Positions 27,204 to 35,525 of a stretch of DNA of 64,000 nt are shown here, one piece after another; positions within the stretch are counted from its first letter, which is position 1, and each line of letters opens with the position of its first letter. This DNA is from Saprospiraceae bacterium (GTDB lineage Bacteria; Bacteroidota; Bacteroidia; Chitinophagales; Saprospiraceae): positions 1,934,501 through 1,998,500 of the forward strand of contig JADKFX010000001.1 of the NCBI GenBank assembly GCA_016717265.1. The letters are read 5' to 3'. Position numbers and translations under genes: made by a program. Under the pieces are notes generated by a model. It saw nothing but the letters and a program-made list of their open reading frames with translations. It was not told the DNA's origin and did not search any database.

Positions 27204-28829
27204 TTGACGAATAAAGAAATTGCAGGTTTATTTCATGAACTAGCTTCTTTGATGGAGTTATATGAAGAAAATCCTTTTAAAATCAGAACTTATGAAAACG
27301 CCTATTTGGCATTGCGCAAGTTGGATGAATCCTTATTGTCGCAAACCCGGGAGGAATGGTCTAAAATTAAGGGAATTGGAGAGACCATATTGGATAAGTT
27401 GGAGGAGATTAAGTCCACCGGACTTTTTAAAGCATTAGCTGAATATCGAGACCGAACACCAGAAGGTATTCGATTTATGTTGCAGATTAAGGGATTAGGT
27501 CCGAAAAAAGTAAAAACCATATGGAATGATTTGCAAATTGAAAGTGTTGGCGAATTATTATATGCTTGTTATGAGAATAGATTAATAGAGTTAAAAGGTT
27601 TTGGACTCAAACTTCAAGCTGATGTCATCCAAAGTATCGAATATTTTAATAGTCAAAAAGGTTTGTTTTTATTTAGTCAGCTGGAACAAGAGGCTGGGTT
27701 GATTTTAGAGCTGTTAAAGCAATTAAACCCTGGCACTAAAATTGAAATTACAGGAGCCTTACGCAGAGCAGCGATAACATTGGAAGAAATATCAATTATT
27801 TGTGATCATAATCTGATTACAATTCCCAATGAATTTGTAGAAACTAAAGATGGAACGTTTATTTGGAAAGAGCGATTTCCAGTTAAAATTTATTACACAA
27901 CAACTGTTGATTTTAATTATCAACAATTATTTTTAACAGGAGGTAGTTCAACTTTTCAAGCACTCATTCAATCTGGTTTCACTGAAAAATTTGCGAATTC
28001 AGAGATTGAATTATTTGCACTAAATCATGTAAATTATATTCCACCAGAGTGCAGAGATCTTGATTCTTTTAATGATTTTAATTTTGCCAACCTGATTACC
28101 GATGAAGATATCCGTGGTGTGGTTCACAATCATTCAAATTACAGTGATGGTATTTATTCCATAGAAGAAATGGTGAAAGCGTGTATCTCATTAGGGTATC
28201 AATATTTTGTAATTTCTGATCATTCAAAATCTGCTTTTTATGCAAATGGTATGCAAATTGAAAGATTGTATTTGCAATGGAAGGAAATCGACAATTTAAA
28301 TGAAAAGTATAAACCATTTCGAATTTTTAAATCTATTGAATCAGACATTTTATCTGAAGGTTCCTTAGATTATCCAGATGAAATACTATCTCAATTTGAT
28401 TTCGTAATTGCATCCATCCATAGTAATTTAAAAATGGATGAAGCAAAAGCCATGCATCGTTTAATTCAAGCAATTGAAAATCCATATACAGTAATCTTAG
28501 GGCATCCCACAGGTAGATTATTATTATCCAGAAAGGGATATCCAGTAGACTATAAACGATTAATTGATGCATGCGTAGCCAATCATGTTGCCATGGAAAT
28601 TAATGCAAACCCGCTTCGTTTAGACATGGATTGGACCTGGATTCCGTATGCCATGGAGAAAAATTTGATGATTTCTATTAATCCAGATGCGCATAATCTT
28701 AAAGGAATTCAAGATATAAAGTATGGTGTTAAGGCAGGAAGAAAAGGAGGATTGATGAAAAATAATTGTCTGAATGCAAAGCAAATTGCAGAATTTGAAT
28801 CTTGGATCCATTCAAAAAGCAAGTTTTAG
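27204..28829 (+). CDS. PolX-family protein with degenerate polymerase site and intact PHP nuclease domain
   Basis: The 541-residue protein has the domain order of bacterial DNA polymerase X: an 8-kDa helix-hairpin-helix region (about 1-90; KIKGIGETILDKLEEI), further HhH (KGLGPKKV), a polymerase palm (about 165-290) and a C-terminal PHP phosphoesterase (about 303-541). The palm lacks its catalytic residues. GS-x-R is GALRR (184-188), the DxD segment reads EEIS (194-197), and the third Asp in the V-D-L-R strand is Lys (VKIYY). The PHP metal ligands look intact (His308, His310, ISDHS, ESD, ASIHS, GHPTGR, NPDAH). It is probably a repair exonuclease or phosphoesterase that no longer polymerises. 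The start is TTG at 27204. Confidence 0.82.
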   Translation: MTNKEIAGLFHELASLMELYEENPFKIRTYENAYLALRKLDESLLSQTREEWSKIKGIGETILDKLEEIKSTGLFKALAEYRDRTPEGIRFMLQIKGLGPKKVKTIWNDLQIESVGELLYACYENRLIELKGFGLKLQADVIQSIEYFNSQKGLFLFSQLEQEAGLILELLKQLNPGTKIEITGALRRAAITLEEISIICDHNLITIPNEFVETKDGTFIWKERFPVKIYYTTTVDFNYQQLFLTGGSSTFQALIQSGFTEKFANSEIELFALNHVNYIPPECRDLDSFNDFNFANLITDEDIRGVVHNHSNYSDGIYSIEEMVKACISLGYQYFVISDHSKSAFYANGMQIERLYLQWKEIDNLNEKYKPFRIFKSIESDILSEGSLDYPDEILSQFDFVIASIHSNLKMDEAKAMHRLIQAIENPYTVILGHPTGRLLLSRKGYPVDYKRLIDACVANHVAMEINANPLRLDMDWTWIPYAMEKNLMISINPDAHNLKGIQDIKYGVKAGRKGGLMKNNCLNAKQIAEFESWIHSKSKF

Positions 28830-28934
28830 TAATCATTAACATTCCATTTGAAATAGAATAAACTGTATTCATTTTTGCCGTACTAATTTTACATCCGATA
28901 TCTTGTATTAAATTAAAAATCATAATAGCAAATC

Positions 28935-29486
28935 ATGAAAAATTTTAAATTCTTATCATTCGCTCTTTTTATCACTTTTTTAGGTTTAAATGCCTGCAAA
29001 AGTGATAAAACAGCTGCAAGTGCTACTGACGCTATGGGAGCAACAAATGCAACTACAACTCCAGCAGATCCGAATGCAGCAGTACCAAGTACAGAAGCGT
29101 CTCCAGCACCAACAGGACCAACCACTTCAGTTGAATATTCTGAAATGGTGTACGACTTTGGAGAAATTGTAGAAGGCGAGCATGTAAAATATGCTTTTAA
29201 ATTTAAGAACACTGGTTCTGAACCATTAATAATTTCTGATGCAAAAGGAAGTTGTGGATGTACAGTTCCTGATTGGCCAAGAGAACCGATTGCACCAGGA
29301 GCATCCAGTGAAATTAAAGTTGAATTTGATTCAAAAGGTAAAGGAAGTGATGATGGACAGAAACAAACTAAAAAAGTTACCGTTACAGCAAATACAAATC
29401 CACCTCAAACTTATTTAACGATAACAGGTGTTGTTAAAAAAGATCCTAAAGCACCAAAAACAAATCCAACAAATCCGACTCATTAA
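28935..29486 (+). CDS. DUF1573 lipoprotein
   Basis: The 183-residue protein has a lipoprotein signal ending LGLNAC (Cys21), an Ala/Thr/Pro-rich linker (about 25-70) and one DUF1573 domain. That domain has YDFGEIVEGEHVKYAFKFKNTG, GSCGCTVPDWP and IKVEFDSKGK, an immunoglobulin-like fold common in Bacteroidota secreted proteins. It ends with a Pro/Thr/Asn tail. It should be anchored to a membrane and act in the periplasm or at the surface. The function is not known. A clean terminator follows, so it is a single-gene unit. Confidence 0.88.
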   Translation: MKNFKFLSFALFITFLGLNACKSDKTAASATDAMGATNATTTPADPNAAVPSTEASPAPTGPTTSVEYSEMVYDFGEIVEGEHVKYAFKFKNTGSEPLIISDAKGSCGCTVPDWPREPIAPGASSEIKVEFDSKGKGSDDGQKQTKKVTVTANTNPPQTYLTITGVVKKDPKAPKTNPTNPTH

Positions 29487-29506
29487 TAAGTTGTGAATAA
29501 ATTTTA

Positions 29507-29541
29507 AAAACCCACTCTGGATATTCCAGGTGGGTTTTTTT
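29507..29541 (+). terminator. Rho-independent terminator after the DUF1573 gene
   Basis: The stem AAACCCAC(t)CTGG / CCAGGTGGGTTT, with one bulged T and a five-base loop, leads into a T run. It lies about 20 bases after the stop at 29486. Confidence 0.85.
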
Positions 29542-29743
29542 ATTTTGCAAGTAAATTTGATTTATTTCAAAATTGTATTCTTTTAAAATGCAGTCGTACT
29601 TTAGGTTTTATTCTAGTTTTTTATTAGAATTCAAGTTTAATCATTTTTTATTTTGCAATGCCATTGAGTTTGAATTCATTATCCTTATATTTATTTTTTA
29701 TTGATTGTGCGGGCTGACGTTTCAGTTTTATTAAAAATCAAAG

Positions 29744-30616
29744 ATGTTAAAAATCAAATCCTATCTTTCTCTTATCAAATTTAGTCATACTATTTTTGCA
29801 TTACCTTTTGCTGCAATCGGATTTTTTATTGGGAGTCGAGTGATTGGAGATCAGTTTTTAGATTGGAAATTGTTTGGTTTGGTTGTGTTTTGTATGGTAA
29901 CCGCAAGGAATGCAGCGATGGCATTTAATCGTTGGGCGGATCGGGATTTTGATAAATTAAATCCACGTACTGAAAGCAGAGAGTTGCCTTCCGGAGTAAT
30001 TTCTTCTAAACATGCAATTTTATTTGTAGTGGTGAATTCTTTGCTTTTTATACTTGCTGCTTTTCTTATCAATTTTATTTGTTTCCTGCTTTCGCCGATT
30101 GCATTATTTATAATCCTTGGATATAGTTATACAAAACGGTTCTCCTGGTTGTGCCATGTATTTTTAGGATTGGGCCTTTCGTTGGCCCCAATAGGGGCTT
30201 ATTTGGCGGTTACCGGGCATTTTCACTTTTTGCCTATATTGTACTCAGTAGCGGTTATTTGCTGGGTTGCAGGATTTGATATAATATATGCTTTACAAGA
30301 TGTTCAATTTGATCAGAAGTATAATTTGCAATCTATTCCAGCGCATTTTGGGTATTCCAAATCTTTGGTTGTTTCATCTGTATTGCATATTATTTGCGGG
30401 TTGAGTATTATGACCGGGGCCTGGATTTTATACCGGGATTTTGATTTGAGTTATTTAATGTTTAGCGGAAGTCTTGGATTTATAATTTTATTAATTTCAC
30501 AGCATGTAATTATTGGAAAAGGGGATTTAAGTAAAATTAATCTTGCTTTTTTTACGACTAATGGAATTGCAAGTATTGTATTAGCGGTTGGAACGATACT
30601 TGATTTTTACTGGTAG
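29744..30616 (+). CDS. UbiA-family prenyltransferase (4-hydroxybenzoate polyprenyltransferase-like)
   Basis: The 290-residue membrane protein has eight to nine helices and both prenyl-diphosphate motifs. The first is NRWADRDFDKLNPRT (Asn62, Asp66, Asp70), followed by SRELPSG. The second is DIIYALQDVQFDQKY near 173-187. It attaches a polyprenyl chain to an aromatic acid in quinone synthesis. Bacteroidota make menaquinone, so it may be the prenyltransferase of the futalosine route (MqnP type) rather than a ubiquinone enzyme; this is inference. It overlaps the convergent rdgB gene tail by ten bases. Confidence 0.87.
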   Translation: MLKIKSYLSLIKFSHTIFALPFAAIGFFIGSRVIGDQFLDWKLFGLVVFCMVTARNAAMAFNRWADRDFDKLNPRTESRELPSGVISSKHAILFVVVNSLLFILAAFLINFICFLLSPIALFIILGYSYTKRFSWLCHVFLGLGLSLAPIGAYLAVTGHFHFLPILYSVAVICWVAGFDIIYALQDVQFDQKYNLQSIPAHFGYSKSLVVSSVLHIICGLSIMTGAWILYRDFDLSYLMFSGSLGFIILLISQHVIIGKGDLSKINLAFFTTNGIASIVLAVGTILDFYW

Positions 30617-31185
30617 CTTTGTAAAAAATGTAAAAGCTTTTGCACTGCACGCGAGCGATGGCTTATTTTTGATTTTATTTCTTCACCTAATTCTGCAAAC
30701 GTTTGATCAAAAAATTCAGGAATGAATATAGGATCATACCCAAATCCAGAATTTCCAGCACTGATATTAGCAATTTTACCTTTAATAATTCCTTCAAATG
30801 TGAATTCCTGATTGTTAATGATTCCAGCAATTACAGTGCGGAATTGAGCATTTCTATTGTTTGCAGTTTTCATATGATCTAAAAGTAATTTAATATTTTC
30901 GAGATCGTTTTTTTGAGGGCCTGCATACCTTGCAGAATACACTCCTGGATTTCCTTCCAAAAATTCTACTTCTAATCCAGAATCTTCAGCTATACAATTA
31001 ACTTTTAATTTTTGATATAAAAATTGTGCTTTGAGAATTGCATTTTCTTTCAATGTTTTCCCGGTTTCCTCAATGTCTTCTTCAAACTCCAAATCGTTTA
31101 AATCCATTATTTCAATACTCGGAGGTAGTATAAGTTGCATTTCTTTTTTCTTGTTTTTATTTTTCGATGCAAGGAGTAGTATCAT
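30607..31185 (-). CDS. rdgB: Non-canonical purine NTP pyrophosphatase (RdgB/HAM1)
   Basis: The 192-residue enzyme hydrolyses dITP, ITP and XTP to monophosphates and keeps deaminated purines out of nucleic acids. Landmarks are LLASKNKNKKKEMQLIL at the start, AEDSGLEVEFLEGNPGVYSARYAG in the middle and NSGFGYDPIFIPE near the C terminus, all typical of HAM1. Its length matches the family. Its last ten bases overlap the end of the ubiA-like gene on the other strand. No operon partner is seen. Confidence 0.93.
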   Translation of the reverse strand: MILLLASKNKNKKKEMQLILPPSIEIMDLNDLEFEEDIEETGKTLKENAILKAQFLYQKLKVNCIAEDSGLEVEFLEGNPGVYSARYAGPQKNDLENIKLLLDHMKTANNRNAQFRTVIAGIINNQEFTFEGIIKGKIANISAGNSGFGYDPIFIPEFFDQTFAELGEEIKSKISHRSRAVQKLLHFLQSYQ

Positions 31186-31342
31186 TTTGAAGCAATTATG
31201 GTTAAGAATACGGATTTAATATGGAGTCGTATTTAGAGATCAGATTTACATTAATCCAGCTGGTATTATGAACTTATATTTTTGTTTAAATATTTTTATT
31301 TTTAATCGGGCAGGCCACATCAATAATTTAAATTCGAACTAT

Positions 31343-31780
31343 CTAGGCTTCGTTTTCTTTCATTTTTTTTAAAGCATTCCAGAGTATTTTTTTGGATGAT
31401 TCATTTGAATAGTTTACCAGATTATCAACAAAAAGGAAGGTATTATTTTGAAAATGATAAATAGAATATTTTTCATTAAAACCTTGTAATTGTAGTTGTT
31501 CTGGCAGAATACCAAAGCAAATAATTTTACAGCTCTTTTGATTTTTAGCTTTTGGAATGGTATAGATTAGATTTGGATTTGTTTTTATTATTTCGCCATT
31601 TTCATTTATCTTGATATTTAAAGCTGTCAAAATTCGATTTAATAATTCTATAAGTAAGGATTGTTCGAATTCAGAAGCCGACACAAAAATTTTCCAGGTA
31701 ATGGTTTCAGAACTCGTGTCAATTATATGATAGTCTGAGGGAATATCATAATTTGTAATTTTATTGTAAATTTTTTTCAA
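31343..31780 (-). CDS. Hypothetical cytoplasmic protein, 145 residues
   Basis: There is no signal peptide and no membrane helix. The sequence alternates predicted strands and helices: an N-terminal MKKIYNKITNYDIPSDY, a central helix LIELLNRILTALNI, then KIICFGILPEQLQLQG and YHFQNNTFLFVDNLV. It ends with a Lys/Trp helix, KKILWNALKKM. The layout of a short hydrophobic strand, LPEQL, then a strand and a W-x-x-L-K helix loosely recalls the small uracil-glycosylase-like accessory subunits of DNA polymerase III, but I cannot support that. I do not recognise the family. It stands alone between rdgB and ilvE. Confidence 0.6.
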   Translation of the reverse strand: MKKIYNKITNYDIPSDYHIIDTSSETITWKIFVSASEFEQSLLIELLNRILTALNIKINENGEIIKTNPNLIYTIPKAKNQKSCKIICFGILPEQLQLQGFNEKYSIYHFQNNTFLFVDNLVNYSNESSKKILWNALKKMKENEA

Positions 31781-31848
31781 AATTTTTTCTAATTAAGTCA
31801 ATTTGAAATTATTAAGCTATAAAAGTAGGTAATCCAGTCGAATACTAT

Positions 31849-31856
31849 TAATTTTG
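31849..31856 (+). promoter_or_regulatory. -7 box before ilvE
   Basis: TAATTTTG fits TAnnTTTG and lies 15 bases before the ATG at 31871. The -33 element is not recognisable. Confidence 0.4.
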
Positions 31857-31870
31857 TACAAAACGATTTT

Positions 31871-32950
31871 ATGGATAACAGAATCAAAATTACACGGACT
31901 CGTCAATCAAGGATTGGTGATGTTGATTTCAACAATATACCATTTGGTAAGGTGTTTGCAGATCATATGTTTGTTGCAGATTTTGACGGTCAACAGTGGA
32001 AAAATTTTGAGATTCGTCCATTAGAAAAAATTCCATTTCATCCTGCAACTATGGCATGGCACTATGGGCAGGCTATCTTTGAAGGAATGAAAGCATCTGT
32101 TTCTGAAGATGGAACCCCATTATTATTCAGACCAGAGGATCATGCAAAGCGTCTTAATGAATCCGCTAAAAGAATGTGCATGCCTACATTTCCTGAAGAT
32201 CTATTTGTAGAAGCTTTAAGCCAATTGATATTTATTGATAAAGCATGGATTCCTACGGGAGAGGATAGTGCATTGTATATTAGACCTGTAATGATGGCAA
32301 CCGATGAGTTTGTTGGGGTCCGATCTTCAGATACATTTAAACTCATGATTATGAATTTGCCATCTGGGCCTTATTACAGTAAACCAGTATCCTTACTTGT
32401 AGAAGAGAAGTATGTTAGAGCGGTTGATGGTGGTGTTGGTGAAGCGAAGGCAGCAGGAAATTACGGCGCTTCATTATATCCTACAAAATTGGCTAAAGAA
32501 AAAGGCTATGATCAGGTAATGTGGATGGATGCTCATGAATTTAAATATGTTCAGGAGGTGGGTACCATGAATATTTTCTTTGTTTTAAAAGATCGGGTAT
32601 TAACTCCCAATTTAAGTGGCACAATATTGAAAGGTATTACGAGAGAAAGTTTAATTACTTTATTGAAGGAGAAAGGGCATATCGTAGAAGAACGTCCAGT
32701 AAGTATGGAAGAAATACACGCAGCTTATTTAAAAGGGGAAGTGATAGAAGTCTTTGGGGCAGGAACCGCAGCCGTAGTTGCAAATGTCAATCGAATTGGT
32801 TACAAAGGAAATGATCTGATTTTCAAACCCGAAAACTGGACACTATCTCAAGAGTTGAAAGCAGAAATTAACGGTATCCGTAAAGGAAGAATCACCGATA
32901 CTCATGGTTGGATATTACAAGTAGTTGCTGAAGAGGCAATTGCAATTTAA
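31871..32950 (+). CDS. ilvE: Branched-chain amino acid aminotransferase
   Basis: The 359-residue class IV PLP aminotransferase interconverts leucine, isoleucine and valine with their keto acids. Family landmarks are MAWHYGQAIFEGMKA (near residue 58), the PLP-lysine region GEAKAAGNYGASLYPTKLA, QEVGTMNIFFVL and IEVFGAGTAAVVANVNRI. The length and the KxxGNYG pattern match the longer (BCAT2-like) type found in Bacteroidota and eukaryotes rather than the shorter E. coli IlvE. It is a single-gene unit with its own -7 box. Confidence 0.93.
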   Translation: MDNRIKITRTRQSRIGDVDFNNIPFGKVFADHMFVADFDGQQWKNFEIRPLEKIPFHPATMAWHYGQAIFEGMKASVSEDGTPLLFRPEDHAKRLNESAKRMCMPTFPEDLFVEALSQLIFIDKAWIPTGEDSALYIRPVMMATDEFVGVRSSDTFKLMIMNLPSGPYYSKPVSLLVEEKYVRAVDGGVGEAKAAGNYGASLYPTKLAKEKGYDQVMWMDAHEFKYVQEVGTMNIFFVLKDRVLTPNLSGTILKGITRESLITLLKEKGHIVEERPVSMEEIHAAYLKGEVIEVFGAGTAAVVANVNRIGYKGNDLIFKPENWTLSQELKAEINGIRKGRITDTHGWILQVVAEEAIAI

Positions 32951-33131
32951 GCAGTGCTTGAATAAGGAAAGATAATTTGTTCGTGGTTTTAGAGAAGAAA
33001 TCTTGGTAAAGTATTTTTTCTCATCAATTATACTAATTCTTAGTTTTTTTTCTTTTTATAAAATTTATTTGATCTATTTTGGATGAAATTTTAAAATTAT
33101 TTATTTCATTACAAAACTTAAACTAAATTTT

Positions 33132-33566
33132 ATGGAGCCTCAACCTAACTTAATTGCTGTTGCAGTCGCAGCACTCGTCCCGATGATTATGGGATTCATT
33201 TATTATCACCCAAAAGTTATGGGAAATGCATGGATGAAAGCAAACGGATTCACACTGGAAAGTATTGGAACCGGACCAAAACCAGTGCTTTATCTAGTAG
33301 CCCTTGCTTTTTCATTTTTATTATCATTTAGATTGTGTATAGATGTAATTGCACCAGGGCAAGACGTAGCTCCAGATGGTCATAGCTATATTACATTTCA
33401 ACATGGATTGTCACATGGAGCGATCAATACAATCTTTTTATTGCTACCGGTTTTAGGCACCATTTCAATTTTTGAAAAACGAGGATGGAATTGGCTTTTT
33501 GTAAATTTAGCTTATTGGGGTGTTACACTCATGATCATGCAAGGAATCTTAAGTGCATGGAGATAA
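33132..33566 (+). CDS. DUF1761 family membrane protein
   Basis: The 144-residue integral membrane protein has four hydrophobic helices (about 7-24, 53-70, 95-113 and 121-141). The GFIYYHPKVMGNAWMKANGFT stretch after helix 1 and HGLSHGAINTIF before helix 3 are the DUF1761 signatures. The function of this family is not known. It is monocistronic and ends before a hairpin shared with the convergent iron-sulfur gene. Confidence 0.85.
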   Translation: MEPQPNLIAVAVAALVPMIMGFIYYHPKVMGNAWMKANGFTLESIGTGPKPVLYLVALAFSFLLSFRLCIDVIAPGQDVAPDGHSYITFQHGLSHGAINTIFLLLPVLGTISIFEKRGWNWLFVNLAYWGVTLMIMQGILSAWR

Positions 33567-33593
33567 GAAACTAGCAACATTTTAAGTAATAAT

Positions 33594-33625
33594 AAACGGG
33601 ATCATTTAATGGTCCCGTTTTATTT
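33594..33625. terminator. Bidirectional hairpin terminator between convergent genes
   Basis: AAACGGGATC pairs with GGTCCCGTTT (one G-T pair) around a short AT loop, with a T run on the plus side and A/T tracts on the minus side. It ends the DUF1761 gene and overlaps the last bases of the reductive-dehalogenase-like gene. Confidence 0.75.
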
Positions 33626-34580
33626 TAGTGTATTTATGTTTTAATTGATCGTCAACGCCATCAGTCGGTTCGGGTGCTATTTCAAAAATAACTTCTGGAA
33701 ATAATTTTGTTTCGAAACCTTCAAAATCTCTTGCCCATTCTTTATGATTATAGACACAGACAGGAAGGCAAGCTGAACAATAATAATGAGAAGCAAAATA
33801 GGGAAAACATTTTCCAGTATCTATAATATAACGATCAAGTCCAATATGGTCTTTACCGGCTTCTGGGGAACGGTGGTCTGGAATTGCTTTTGCCGGACAA
33901 TAAATTCTACAAGCTTTGCAGATGTCACAAAACTTGCCAATCCCAGCATCTATTGGTTGATCACAATTCATGTCTATGGATGTAATTACACTTCCCATTC
34001 TAAATAAAGGTCCAAGTTTAGGATGTATGATTGAACCATGCCGGCCTAATTCTCCAAATCCAGCTTTTAACCCAATTGGAATATGTAAGATATCGCTATC
34101 ACCAATGGGATGTTCCACTTTGCAGCTATATCCTATGCTTCTTATAAAATCTGCTAGCTTAATAACAGTTTCGCCTAATGTTAAATATACCCTTAAACAC
34201 TCAATCGCACTTTCTTGCGACGGCACCACTTGAAATTTTCGCCACAACATCCTTTGTCCTACGGCAATAGCATGGGTTTCTGTAACGGTCTTATTTTTAT
34301 AGATGTCAGAAGGTTCAATTTTACAGATTCCAACAATATCAGCTCCAAATTCAATCGCTTTATCTTTTATAAGTTGACTCGCTTCTAATGGCGAATGAAA
34401 TATTGTTTTTTCTTTATTTACAGCACCTTCAAAGCGTTTGTATTGTTCTTCATAAATCTGCTTTAATATAGCATCGACTTCTTCAATTTTGATTTTTCGA
34501 CCACCAATTTGTGAATACCACGAATCCCAATGAAAAGGGGGTGGGGAGTCGTCAGAGGCATAGATAATTTGGTTTGACAT
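33606..34580 (-). CDS. Reductive-dehalogenase/QueG-like iron-sulfur protein without Tat signal
   Basis: The 324-residue protein matches the C-terminal half of RdhA-type corrinoid enzymes: AGFGELGRHGSIIHPKLGPLFRMGSVIT is the characteristic corrinoid-domain stretch. Two iron-sulfur motifs follow, CDICKACRIYCP (C-x2-C-x2-C-x3-CP) and CSACLPVC with an upstream GKC. There is no twin-arginine leader and no membrane anchor gene beside it, so it is probably cytoplasmic and not a respiratory dehalogenase. It could reduce an organohalide or an unrelated substrate, as the cytoplasmic epoxyqueuosine reductase (QueG) does. The family call is fairly sure, the substrate is not. Confidence 0.78.
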   Translation of the reverse strand: MSNQIIYASDDSPPPFHWDSWYSQIGGRKIKIEEVDAILKQIYEEQYKRFEGAVNKEKTIFHSPLEASQLIKDKAIEFGADIVGICKIEPSDIYKNKTVTETHAIAVGQRMLWRKFQVVPSQESAIECLRVYLTLGETVIKLADFIRSIGYSCKVEHPIGDSDILHIPIGLKAGFGELGRHGSIIHPKLGPLFRMGSVITSIDMNCDQPIDAGIGKFCDICKACRIYCPAKAIPDHRSPEAGKDHIGLDRYIIDTGKCFPYFASHYYCSACLPVCVYNHKEWARDFEGFETKLFPEVIFEIAPEPTDGVDDQLKHKYTKIKRDH

Positions 34581-34727
34581 GATTTAAATTTGTAAAATGT
34601 TTAAGGATTCAACTTAAGAATCCAGGTTTAAAGTTTAAAACTCTTTGAAGCAAAGGTTCCTTCCATAGTTTAAAATTAAGGAAATTATTTTTTCTATTGA
34701 ATTAAGATCAAGAAGTTAAGGTAAATG

Positions 34728-34743
34728 ACTTTTCATGAAAAGT
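34728..34743. repeat. Perfect 16-bp palindrome, possible operator
   Basis: ACTTTTCATGAAAAGT reads the same on both strands. It has no T-run context that would make it a terminator, and it sits about 148 bases upstream of the iron-sulfur gene start. A dimeric repressor or activator site is possible. Confidence 0.5.
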
Positions 34744-34873
34744 TCTACTTTTTTGACAAAGCGTTGGAAATATTATGTCAAAGTATACATTTTTTTTATT
34801 TAAAACCAGGATTCCTGATAACCATTGATATGTTTTAGGAATTATTATGTATCGATTTTTAATGTCTTATTCT

Positions 34874-34881
34874 TATATTTG
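34874..34881 (+). promoter_or_regulatory. -7 box before the secreted hypothetical protein
   Basis: TATATTTG fits TAnnTTTG and lies 52 bases before the chosen ATG at 34933. It argues against the longer in-frame start at 34825, which would lie upstream of it. Confidence 0.45.
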
Positions 34882-34932
34882 GCATCCTTATCGATTTATG
34901 AATTTCTATTATTAACATTTAAATTATTTATT

Positions 34933-35418
34933 ATGATTCGTACAATTTTGTTTTTCCTTTCAATTTCTCTTTCAAACCTCAGTTTCGCTCAAGAAAATCC
35001 ACAAGCTCACAAAGATGCAAAACATGAAAAAGAAATGGCTGGGCAAAAAGAAACATCTAAACCTACAACAGGTCAAGTTACACCGGTTTCTGTACCAAAT
35101 ACAACAATTCCAGCAGGGAAATGCTGTAATGTGAAAGTATCCTATCCTGCGAATGCTGCAAATGCAAAATTTACAGATGGCTACACTACTAATATTTCAA
35201 GCCCAATCCCAGGATTGACTTCAGACGAATGTGCAAAATCTACTTGTAAAGTTCAAGTAATTGATGATAAAGGAAGACCTGTTTTAAAAGGATGGAGCGT
35301 TGTTTCAGATAAAAACAAAGTTCCAACAATTGATGCTTCCAAATTGCCAGTTGGAAAGTATAGAATCAAATTTGTATCTGGTGTAAAAAGTGGTGAAAAA
35401 TTAATTGAGATAAAATAA
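34933..35418 (+). CDS. Secreted hypothetical protein with signal peptide and four to five cysteines
   Basis: From ATG at 34933 the product is 161 residues with a cleavable signal (about 1-19, ending LSFAQ). I preferred this start because it begins the signal peptide and follows a -7 box; a longer in-frame start at 34825 adds a hydrophobic stretch. The mature part has a Lys/Glu/Gln-rich linker, then a domain with KCCNVKVSYP, DECAKSTCKVQV and KYRIKFVSG, which looks like a small beta-sandwich. The paired cysteines could form disulfides or bind metal. I do not recognise the family. A hairpin terminator follows. Confidence 0.75.
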   Translation: MIRTILFFLSISLSNLSFAQENPQAHKDAKHEKEMAGQKETSKPTTGQVTPVSVPNTTIPAGKCCNVKVSYPANAANAKFTDGYTTNISSPIPGLTSDECAKSTCKVQVIDDKGRPVLKGWSVVSDKNKVPTIDASKLPVGKYRIKFVSGVKSGEKLIEIK

Positions 35419-35456
35419 AATATCTTGAATTTTTTATAAGAAAAATTCTGATACCT

Positions 35457-35519
35457 AAAAAGCTAAAATTAGATATTGATTGCAAGAGATGCCGTTGATA
35501 TCCAATTTTAGCTTTTTTC
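35457..35519. terminator. Long hairpin terminator between convergent genes
   Basis: The left arm AAAAAGCTAAAATTAGATAT pairs with the right arm ATATCCAATTTTAGCTTTTT around a loop of about 20 bases. The A run on the left and the T run on the right let it act for both convergent genes. Confidence 0.75.
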
Positions 35520-35525
35520 TTTTCC

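Larger units (their letters stand above)
34581..34932. other. Divergent control region with several inverted repeats
   Basis: The 352 bases separate the divergent iron-sulfur gene and a secreted-protein gene. It holds a GGATTC-N7-GAATCC inverted repeat (34605-34623), a perfect 16-bp palindrome ACTTTTCATGAAAAGT (34728-34743), a loose TTGACA/TGTCAA pair (34753-34781) and a -7 box (34874-34881). No protein-coding frame is convincing. Confidence 0.55.

Noticed and set aside
28913..29212. A 99-codon minus-strand frame over the start of the DUF1573 gene
   Set aside because: The lipoprotein signal and conserved domain on the plus strand explain the region. The opposite frame is an Ala-rich mirror of the linker.
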